From assembly GCA_003354225.1 (NCBI GenBank), contig PIVH01000361.1, positions 1 to 6,099 on the forward strand: a stretch of DNA of 6,099 bases. Direction: 5' to 3'. Origin of the DNA: Globobulimina sp. (Eukaryota > Foraminifera > Rotaliida). A model generated the notes under the pieces. It made no database searches and was not told the origin of the DNA. It was given only the letters and a program-made list of their open reading frames with translations. Of this stretch, positions 1 to 5,271 are shown piece after piece; position 1 is the first letter of the stretch, and each line of letters opens with the position of its first letter. The position numbers were made by a program, and so were the translations under genes.

Positions 1-1358
1 ATCCTTTAAATATTCACTATTCGCAAAGCCGCCGCTAAGTATAATATTGTGACAGTTCGACACTTCTGCATTCTGCGTCAATGCCCTTACAAACTAAAAG
101 TATAAAATGTGGCAATATGAAGCTAGGACAATATATACCTAAATACCTCAACAATTTTGCTCAAAACATTTTCATGCAGCCATAACCAACCACCTTTCCT
201 AATTTTTATATTACTACTTCCCAGTTTAAATTCCCCTGCCACCATCTCACTCTTTTCATCGATATCACTCTTTTCATCGATATCATTCTTCTCGTCCTCC
301 ACAAAAGTAGCAGCAATCCCAAACTGTTTGATTTTACGCTGTAACGCTTTGTATGTTTTATCTTTTTTTTTATTCTTTTTTTTCTTCGACAACCACTGTT
401 TCAGAAAGAAGCAAAATTCAACATTCCAAAAGTCCACATTATGAAACTGCAACGGAACATTAAATTTAGATGTCACAAACTCCTGGGTTTGCCGCACCCA
501 TTCACCCGGTTGATCCTCTTTGATTTTGTTTAAAATATCAGTTGGGAGTAAGTCATTCAATAAAGATATAAATTTGTGATCAACATCCAAACCGCCACAG
601 CGTATTCCTTCACTGAACCGCAACTCATTCACATAGCCATTTTGTGGCGATATTTCAACGCACGAAGCGTCAATGGTACCGCCACCACAATCCAGCACAA
701 TAAATTGGTTATTATGCACATTGTTGAGTTTGATATCTGTATTATGGATAACATGGAATACAGTACATGTTGGCTCAGAGCCCAGACTGAAATGTTGCAT
801 CCCTGCCTTTTCTGCACATTGTTTCATCATTTCTTTGCTCATTTCGTCCCATATGGCTGGCACAGATAAACACCAATAAACCAGACCGCAATGTATAGCT
901 GGAATACCTAATAATTTGTGGAAATCGTTAATGCATTTTAGCGAATGCATAATTATGGCTTCGAATGATTTTGTGATTAAATCTGACAAAGGCAATGCGG
1001 ATTTGCCGTCTTCACTTTTAACAGAAACGTTTTTTCTTAAATGGTCTTTGCTGTATAAAAGTGGCTTGAAATGTTGGAAGTACATGACAGTGTCATCTGC
1101 TTTTCTTTCAATTAATTTGGCATATTGTTCTTCCGCGTCATAACCAATTGCGATAGTTTCATGTGTTTGTTTGTTGATTAATAAAGCTGCGAGGTTTTTG
1201 TTTAAATCTGTAGCGGTGCGATTGATGGACCAATCTTCGACCATACGTTGCTTTTTTGGTGCGTTTGGTGGACAGAAACATGACGCAAAGCCAAAGGAAC
1301 CAAAATCGATGGATACTATTTTTTCGATGTCTAAATGTTCGTAAGGTGAGGCAGCCAT
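1..1358 (-). CDS. HSPA12-like (HSP70 superfamily) ATPase, spliced, 3' end outside window
   Basis: Coding segments are 147-1358 and 1-93 on the minus strand, giving 435 residues with the C-terminus missing. Seen: an N-terminal phosphate-1 motif around residues 16-26 (IDFGSFGFAS), an EP pair at 195-196, a phosphate-2 motif at 222-230 (LDCGGGTID), a GIRCGGLDVD segment at 251-260 and, after the intron, the adenosine motif ILSGGFANSEYL at 422-433. This order is that of the HSPA12A/B branch, which keeps the actin-like ATPase fold but lacks the classical HSP70 peptide-binding domain. ATP binding is expected; the client is unknown. The ATG at 1358 is preceded by an in-frame TAG seven codons upstream, so the start is secure. 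Oddities are a Lys-rich run (325-334) and an acidic DIDEKS duplication (359-370), together an insertion not usual for the family. The phosphate-1 loop has Ser where most members have Thr. The contiguous frame appears to end at 123, but that stop is intronic. Confidence 0.88.
94..146 (-). other. Intron in HSPA12-like gene (53 nt, phase 0)
   Basis: On the minus strand the donor is GAG|GTATTT and the acceptor is ATACTTTTAG|TTT. Removing 53 nt joins ...SKIVE to FVRALT... and brings the conserved ILSGGFANSEYL adenosine motif into frame. Without splicing, the reading frame stops at 123-125. A second GT seven bases into the intron (AG|GTATAT) was tested and gives a premature TAA after joining, so the first donor is preferred. 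Confidence 0.85.
249..285 (-). repeat. 18-bp tandem duplication inside the HSPA12-like gene
   Basis: Plus-strand 249-266 and 267-284 are identical 18-mers (starting ACTCTTTTCATC, ending GATATC), with one more matching base at 285. They encode two copies of the hexapeptide DIDEKS in an acidic loop; an imperfect third related unit (EDEKND) precedes them in protein order. The unit is a multiple of three, so copy changes keep the frame. It looks like a recent slippage expansion in a tolerant surface loop. Confidence 0.9.
361..386 (-). repeat. Poly-lysine-coding homopolymer tracts
   Basis: Two T runs on the plus strand (nine at 363-371, eight at 376-383) are A runs in the coding sense of the HSPA12-like gene and encode a lysine-dominated stretch (residues 325-334). 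Runs of eight and nine A are slippage-prone in replication, transcription and sequencing. The frame stays open across them and agrees with the family motifs on both sides, so no frameshift is present in this copy. Confidence 0.7.
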
Positions 1359-1446
1359 TGCGACGGATGACTACGGCCAAGCCGCCAACTTGAAGGGTTG
1401 CAAACAGTTCGAGATATTAATTATATAACGTGAATTTGATAATTAT
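1359..1446 (-). other. 88-bp spacer between RBR ligase stop and HSPA12-like start
   Basis: This short gap must hold the 3' end of the ligase gene and the 5' end of the HSPA12-like gene. I see no AATAAA on the minus strand. A pyrimidine-containing AG site (CCCTTCAAG, ending at 1389) lies about 30 nt before the ATG. The half nearest the ligase is very AT-rich and the half nearest the HSPA12 start is GC-richer. No clear TATA box is placed at a sensible distance. Confidence 0.5.
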
Positions 1447-2909
1447 TCAACAATCACAACAATAATCATCACAATAACAGTCGCAGTCACCACAAAAACA
1501 TTGAAGACACTTTTGAAGACAAAAAAAGAGTGCAGCAAATATTGCAACAATAATAAATATCGGCAAGCCAATGAGAATAAACGCAGCAACGATTAATATT
1601 CGATTTAAGCATTTTGGAAAACAAGAAGGACAGCGACAAAATCGTGCAGTATACTGCCCGCCGGGACATCCAAATATATTATACCATCTATAATGCTTTG
1701 AACTGTATTCACCTCTGCAAATCCAGCAAAATTCATAGCGACACGCTCGACATGTCATATGATTGCAACCTTGCGACTTTTCAATCCGTATCCTGCATTT
1801 TGGACATTTCTGCACATCCTTATTCAACGCCCATTTGGTGAATCCGAGGTCTATGTTTTGGTTACAACCAACAAAATATCCATGCCATGGCTGTCCACAA
1901 TTATAGCAAATGAGAGATGTGCATTTGGGACATTTTAATTTTCTGCGAAATTGACTTCCAAACATATATCCATCACAATCCGGTTTACAACAAAATCGCG
2001 CGTTCTCTTTTAACATAATCAATCGTTGTTTTTTGAATTTTAAAAATTTATCTTTTAACGCAGAATCGCCTAAAAATGATAGAATCTCCGCTTCGTTAAT
2101 CTGGCGATGGCAATTTGGATCAATGCAGCAGAGCTTCAATACATCGCCGTCCACTGTTTTTATCCGATAATGTTCGCGTAAACAATCAAAGCAATAATTA
2201 TGACCACATTCTGCTGAATTAAATTCTGACTCATTCTTAATTATAGAGTGTCAAATGGAGATATTATGTAATATCACGCAAGAATAATCAGATTGTGCTG
2301 TGAATACATTTCATATTTGCACTTGACAAATACCTTCAAATCAAAGCAGACCAGACATTGTTTTACATTCTCGTATTTATCCAACTTATCAGCAAATAGA
2401 TCATCATATTTAAATTGAAACATATCATTTCGTTTCATTTCAGTCTGATCGATATCAATTTTCATATCTATCAAATGTAAATATTCATCGTCATTTTCAG
2501 TATAAATATTGATCTTTTTTGCATTCTCATCAATTAGATGTTGTTTGTATAACATACCACAGACACCACACAACTCGCTATCATACAGTAAAGGAACAAA
2601 GCGATGATATTGGATATTCTCATCATTGTTTAATATAAATTCAACCGCAGCTTCGATAGATTCTGCATTGGTACATATTAAGGCTGCTTCCGCTTTATCT
2701 CTCCATCCCATTTCGCTTAGACGTACATAAAAATCGCGATATGCGTTGGAGGTCGCTTCCATTGTTAATGGCGTGCTGTACAATGGCATTTTCATCAATA
2801 TATCGCGAGCCGGTACCACAGTTCGGTGGTTGTCTTGGTTTAAATGATAATCATTGGCAGTGAACGTTTCTAGTGACGGTTCGAGCACACTCAAACTCAG
2901 ACTCAATTC
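1447..2909 (-). CDS. RBR-type E3 ubiquitin ligase with UBA-like domain and C-terminal membrane anchor
   Basis: Exons are 2334-2909 and 1447-2235 (numbering from codon 2906). Seen in order: a UBA-like helical segment at 58-96 (SEMGWRDKAEAAL...AAVEFIL), RING1 with C184, C187, C201, H203, C206, C209, C228 and C233, IBR with C273, C278, C293, C296, C301, C304 and H309, and RING2 with C335, C338, C353, C356, C361, C364 and H372. The catalytic Cys is C348 in QGCNHMTC. A hydrophobic segment at about 404-429 and a tail with ten Cys in the last 24 residues follow. RBR ligases take ubiquitin from E2 via RING1 and pass it through the RING2 Cys to substrate; all required residues are present. A C-terminal membrane anchor is known in the RNF144 and RNF19 types, so it probably acts at a membrane facing the cytosol. 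The 5' end is unsettled: no ATG lies in frame before 2795 (residue 38), yet the frame is open back to a CAG acceptor at 2910, suggesting an upstream exon. Confidence 0.88.
2236..2333 (-). other. Intron splitting RING1 of the RBR ligase (98 nt, phase 0)
   Basis: On the minus strand the donor is AAG|GTATTT, the same hexamer as in the HSPA12-like gene, and the acceptor is ATAATTAAG|AAT. Splicing joins CLVCFDLK to NESEFNSAECGHNYC, giving a RING1 with 13 residues between the second and third zinc ligands, the spacing of ARIH1. The unspliced frame meets TGA shortly after the donor. An alternative GAG acceptor six bases further on would also keep frame but shortens that spacing to 11. Confidence 0.85.
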
Positions 2910-2966
2910 CTGTGTAATGTTTTTTTGATAAATATGTGAACGGATTGATATATATTAAAGTTTAAC
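2910..2966 (-). other. Possible intron joining the membrane ORF to the RBR ligase (57 nt)
   Basis: The minus-strand sequence from TCA|GTTAAA to ATTACACAG|GAA is 57 nt, AT-rich and phase 0. It contains the only stop (TAA at 2955-2957) separating the membrane ORF from the ligase frame. Removing it would give a single 583-codon protein from ATG 3353 to the stop at 1447. The acceptor is good and the donor is weak compared with the GTATNN and GTGAGT donors elsewhere in the window. An alternative in-frame donor lies at TTA|GTACCT (3062), which would make a 153-nt intron. Confidence 0.42.
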
Positions 2967-3353
2967 TGATCCAAAATCAAATGAATTTTTTGGTCGGGTT
3001 CTTTGCGGCGGTAAATTTAAAGGATGAAATGAAGTGATTGTTAGGTCTTTTTTTTGAGGTACTAAGGGATCACTATTTAAATTAAATGATAATGATTGGG
3101 ACTTTAATAATGAGTTTGATGATAATAATGACAATGAATGGTACGCGTTGGTATGATGATCGTGGAAAAGTAATGGCTGATGATTGTTGCGGCGGTTTCT
3201 TCGATGTATTTTGTAGCACGGACAGCATTTACAGAGATAACAGCATAGTGATATTGTCACACATAACAAGACAAATAATGCGACGCTTGCTGATATCCAG
3301 TCGATGACAGTAAATGCTTCGAAAAAGGAAATAACGACATGCCAAAGGGACAT
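2955..3353 (-). CDS. Short single-pass membrane protein, or first exon of the RBR ligase gene
   Basis: I do not recognise a family. From the ATG at 3353 the frame gives 132 residues to the TAA at 2955-2957. Seen: a hydrophobic segment at about residues 20-40 (WISASVALFVLL...), immediately followed by a Cys cluster (C37, C38, C41, C43, C44, C46) and basic residues (KIHRRNRR). The rest is a low-complexity Ser/Leu/Asn/Pro-rich tail. The positive charges after the segment predict a cytosolic C-terminus, and the Cys cluster is a typical site for palmitoylation. The frame is open upstream to 3461 but without an earlier ATG. It shares strand and frame with the RBR ligase 48 bp downstream and has similar Leu-Ser-rich sequence at the junction. 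It may therefore be an N-terminal membrane exon of that ligase rather than a separate gene. Confidence 0.55.
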   Translation of the reverse strand: MSLWHVVISFFEAFTVIDWISASVALFVLLCVTISLCCYLCKCCPCYKIHRRNRRNNHQPLLFHDHHTNAYHSLSLLSSNSLLKSQSLSFNLNSDPLVPQKKDLTITSFHPLNLPPQRTRPKNSFDFGSVKL

Positions 3354-3521
3354 TATCAATTTTTGAGCCCGGAGCAAGTGAGTGAAAAACGTTTGACATT
3401 GACAGAAAATTCTAGAAACTTTGCTGTGGGGAAATATTTTTATATAATATTGGTATCCCAAACTTTATAATATTACTAATTTTCAAGCAATAAATGTGAT
3501 AATAATTACAAGTCAATATCT
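3354..3521 (-). promoter_or_regulatory. 168-bp region: 3' flank of glycosidase and probable promoter of the next minus-strand gene
   Basis: No gene is seen. On the minus strand there is a TATATAAA box at 3439-3446, followed by a polypyrimidine-AG site (ATTTCCCCACAG, ending at 3424) and then about 70 nt to the ATG at 3353. A TATAAA at 3464-3469 could be either a second TATA or a variant poly(A) signal for the glycosidase, which has no AATAAA on its strand here. The AG site could be a leader intron or trans-splice acceptor; if the TATA box sets the start near 3416, the AG site would lie upstream and be unused. Confidence 0.45.
3439..3446 (-). promoter_or_regulatory. TATA box (TATATAAA)
   Basis: This is a full match to the TATAWAAR core on the minus strand, about 90 bp before the ATG at 3353, which would leave a 5' leader of roughly 60 nt. 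The surrounding DNA is AT-rich, so a chance match is possible. No equally good TATA is seen just before the RBR ligase frame, which mildly favours one shared transcript. Confidence 0.4.
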
Positions 3522-5099
3522 TCATTGCGTTAATCTTAAATGTGTTTCATAATCACCATTTGGATTATTTTTCACATAATTTGCGAACCATTTCGCAGAC
3601 TCCTTGGTATATCTGGTTAGATTTTGCGTATAATTTACAAAATGAATCCCAAATCTGCGGGAATAGCCATCTCCCCATTCAAAATTATCCATCAATGACC
3701 AAGCAAAATATCCCCGAACATCAATCCCTTCCGACTTTGCTTTTGTAACATTCCCAATATATTGACTATAAAAATTTATTCGAAATGTATCATTTAGCAC
3801 TTGCTCCAATGCCATATCATTCTCACCTGGCACATCCACGCCATTCTCCGTCACATAAATCGGCGGCGCATCATATCGATCATTAACCCACCAAATCATA
3901 TTATAAATACCATACGGCACCACATAAAGCCATGAACTGTCCGCTTGGACTCCAATCAGAGTTCCATTGTACTGATTTTTGGCATTTACATCCGTCCTTT
4001 GATCCGTATTCCAATCTGGTACACTTCCATTATACGCAGCTGTATCCTTTACCCATGCCGTTGTGTAATGATTCAAACCAAAGAAATCATGAGAACCTAT
4101 GTACACATCACACATATACAAAGAACTACTACTTCCAAACTGGAAATGTATACCTTTTAAATCTTGTTTTTGCTGCTCAGTAAATTGCGGCAATCTGTCA
4201 CCAACATTGTCTTTCATAATTTGGGGATAATCGCCAAAGAATACAGGGTCCGCATACCAGGCACATTGCCATATTAATTTCCGTTGAGCCGCCTCATAAT
4301 CCGCTCGTGCATCAGACGCAGGTTCCGCCCAATCCACATTCAATGTAATACCGATTTCTCCGCCATCTTTGTCATAGCCTTTCTGTCGAAATAATTTAAC
4401 TGCGGCGGCATGCGACAATAATACATTATGTGTACATAAATAAGGTTCAGTTGAACTGTTACCAATGGGGCAATGTTGTACCCCTTTGATATTCGTACAG
4501 CGTCCAGGAGCATGAGTACCGACATCATAACCTTGCACACAAAAAGTCCATGGCTCGTTGAAGGTTAACCAGCGTTTAACAGAGCCACTAAAAGCGCTAA
4601 ATACAGCATCTACATATTTCACATAATAGTCCACAATGGATTCATTAATCCAGCCACCGGCAGTAGCTTCATATACAGATTGAGGCAAATCCCAATGATA
4701 TAAGGTGACAAAGGGTTGGATGTCATTGGCTAATAAGGCATCAAGTACTCGTTGGTAATGTTGGATGGCTGCTTGGTTTATGGTTTTGCCATCGGGTAAG
4801 ATACGGGGCCAAGCTAAGGATAATCGATAATTGGATAGGTTTAAATCTTTCATTAATTGGATATCTTCTAAAAAGCGATTATAATCATCATCTGCTACCT
4901 CACCTGACTCGTTCATGTAAACTTTGTTGGAATCTCGACAAAATATGTCCCATATAGAGGGTAAACGACCGTCTTTGTCCACAGCGCCTTCCACTTGATA
5001 TGATGCTGTTGCTGTACCCCACGTGAAAGATGGCTGCTGACTTTTGCATAATGTCAATATAATGCTTGCCAGAAAGAACTCAAAGAAGGACATGATCAT
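3522..5099 (-). CDS. Secreted glycoside hydrolase family 1 (beta-glucosidase/lactase-like), two exons
   Basis: Exons are 4154-5099 and 3522-4096, giving a 506-residue mature reading. It hydrolyses beta-glucosides or beta-galactosides by the retaining mechanism; the exact substrate cannot be read from sequence. Seen: an N-terminal signal peptide (about 1-19, hydrophobic, then KSQQPSF), the entry motif FTWGTATASYQVEG, the acid/base E182 in TFNEP, the nucleophile E399 in VTENG (418 before intron removal), GLNHY, and the aglycone/glycone loop FAWSLMDNFEWGDGYSRRFG. There are at least eight N-glycosylation sequons. No membrane anchor or second domain follows, so it is a single-domain secreted or lysosomal enzyme of normal family length. 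Two ATGs (5099 and 5093) both suit the signal peptide. The closest recognisable groups are animal lactase-phlorizin hydrolase and insect or plant beta-glucosidases. Confidence 0.95.
   Translation of the reverse strand: MIMSFFEFFLASIILTLCKSQQPSFTWGTATASYQVEGAVDKDGRLPSIWDIFCRDSNKVYMNESGEVADDDYNRFLEDIQLMKDLNLSNYRLSLAWPRILPDGKTINQAAIQHYQRVLDALLANDIQPFVTLYHWDLPQSVYEATAGGWINESIVDYYVKYVDAVFSAFSGSVKRWLTFNEPWTFCVQGYDVGTHAPGRCTNIKGVQHCPIGNSSTEPYLCTHNVLLSHAAAVKLFRQKGYDKDGGEIGITLNVDWAEPASDARADYEAAQRKLIWQCAWYADPVFFGDYPQIMKDNVGDRLPQFTEQQKQDLKGIHFQFGSSSSLYMCDVYIGSHDFFGLNHYTTAWVKDTAAYNGSVPDWNTDQRTDVNAKNQYNGTLIGVQADSSWLYVVPYGIYNMIWWVNDRYDAPPIYVTENGVDVPGENDMALEQVLNDTFRINFYSQYIGNVTKAKSEGIDVRGYFAWSLMDNFEWGDGYSRRFGIHFVNYTQNLTRYTKESAKWFANYVKNNPNGDYETHLRLTQ
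4097..4153 (-). other. Stop-free, in-frame 57-nt intron hidden in the GH1 ORF
   Basis: The unspliced frame carries 19 extra residues (I317-G335) between DLKG and SHDFFGLNHY, where GH1 enzymes read directly KG-(S/T)xDFFGLNHY. Those 57 nt begin GTATAC after AAAG and end ACATAG before GTTCTC, so removing them restores KGSHDFFGLNHY exactly. The length is a multiple of three and no stop is present, so simple ORF calling cannot see it. It is phase 1. Confidence 0.9.
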
Positions 5100-5103
5100 G
5101 ATG

Positions 5104-5134
5104 CACTGACAGAAAAACTGTTTTACATCTTATA
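5104..5134 (-). promoter_or_regulatory. TATA plus initiator pair for the glycosidase
   Basis: TATAAGA (minus strand, 5134 to 5128) is followed by TCAGTG, an arthropod-type initiator, whose A lies at 5107. That is 27 nt from the first T of the TATA, the usual TATA-to-start distance. Initiation there would leave a leader of only about 8-14 nt, and the second ATG at 5093 might be favoured. The same TCAG could instead be a splice acceptor. Confidence 0.35.
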
Positions 5135-5208
5135 ACAAAAATAAAACTATTCATACTTTTAATCTAAATTCCGATTTTGAATGTTTTAAACTCGGCAGTT
5201 GTGACGAT

Positions 5209-5220
5209 TTATCTTTATCT
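5209..5220 (-). promoter_or_regulatory. Tandem GATA motifs (AGATAA twice)
   Basis: The minus strand reads AGATAAAGATAA, two adjacent copies of the WGATAR core, about 110 bp upstream of the glycosidase ATG. GATA factors drive many gut genes in invertebrates, which would suit a digestive glycosidase, but in AT-rich DNA such hexamers also arise by chance. Confidence 0.3.
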
Positions 5221-5271
5221 TCTTTGGTATTTAACAGCGGAGTACTTAATTAATAAAAGACTCGAAATTAA

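Larger units (their letters stand above)
5100..5271. promoter_or_regulatory. Divergent 172-bp promoter region between glycosidase and plus-strand gene
   Basis: The two genes are head to head with only 172 bp between start codons, so the region must hold both 5' flanks. On the minus side there is a TATAAGA at 5128-5134 and TCAGT at 5105-5109, and a polypyrimidine-AG (TTTTTCTGTCAG) ends at 5107-5108, just before the ATG. On the plus side a pyrimidine-rich tract (5208-5230) ends in TTTAACAG at 5237, about 34 nt before the ATG. No coding sequence is seen. Confidence 0.6.

Noticed and set aside
157-444. Plus-strand ORF rich in Phe and Ser
   Set aside because: It is the antisense of the Lys- and acidic-rich part of the HSPA12-like gene; its composition simply mirrors poly-A and GAT/GAA codons.
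576-1143. Several plus-strand ORFs of 60-100 codons
   Set aside because: They lie wholly opposite the conserved HSPA12 ATPase motifs and resemble no protein.
1159-1380. Minus-strand ORF in another frame overlapping the HSPA12 start
   Set aside because: It overlaps the N-terminal ATPase coding in a different frame and has no recognisable features.
1614-1841. Plus-strand ORF across the ligase
   Set aside because: It is antisense to the IBR-RING2 coding, whose zinc ligands are unmistakable.
2274-2333. C-terminal extension of the ligase's first exon to the TGA at 2274
   Set aside because: It breaks RING1 after two zinc ligands, while splicing restores the complete domain.
3086-3307. Plus-strand ORF rich in Met and Ile
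   Set aside because: It is antisense to the membrane ORF; its ATG-rich start reflects CAT and ATT codons on the other strand, and no coding signature is seen.
2906-3461. TTG start codons at 2906 and 3461
   Set aside because: Non-ATG starts of this type are bacterial conventions, whereas the window is eukaryotic. The true starts are an ATG (3353 or 2795) or lie in an upstream exon.
3542-4540. Plus- and minus-strand ORFs overlapping the glycosidase
   Set aside because: All lie within confident GH1 coding sequence in other frames.
5091-5100. 10-bp palindrome CATGATCATG
   Set aside because: It is a by-product of the ATG-ATC-ATG start of the glycosidase and needs no regulatory explanation.
5040-5153. 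Upstream ATG on the minus strand near 5153 that opens a frame into the glycosidase start
   Set aside because: It reads out of frame with the enzyme, encodes nothing recognisable, and would lie outside the transcript if the TATA-initiator placement is right.
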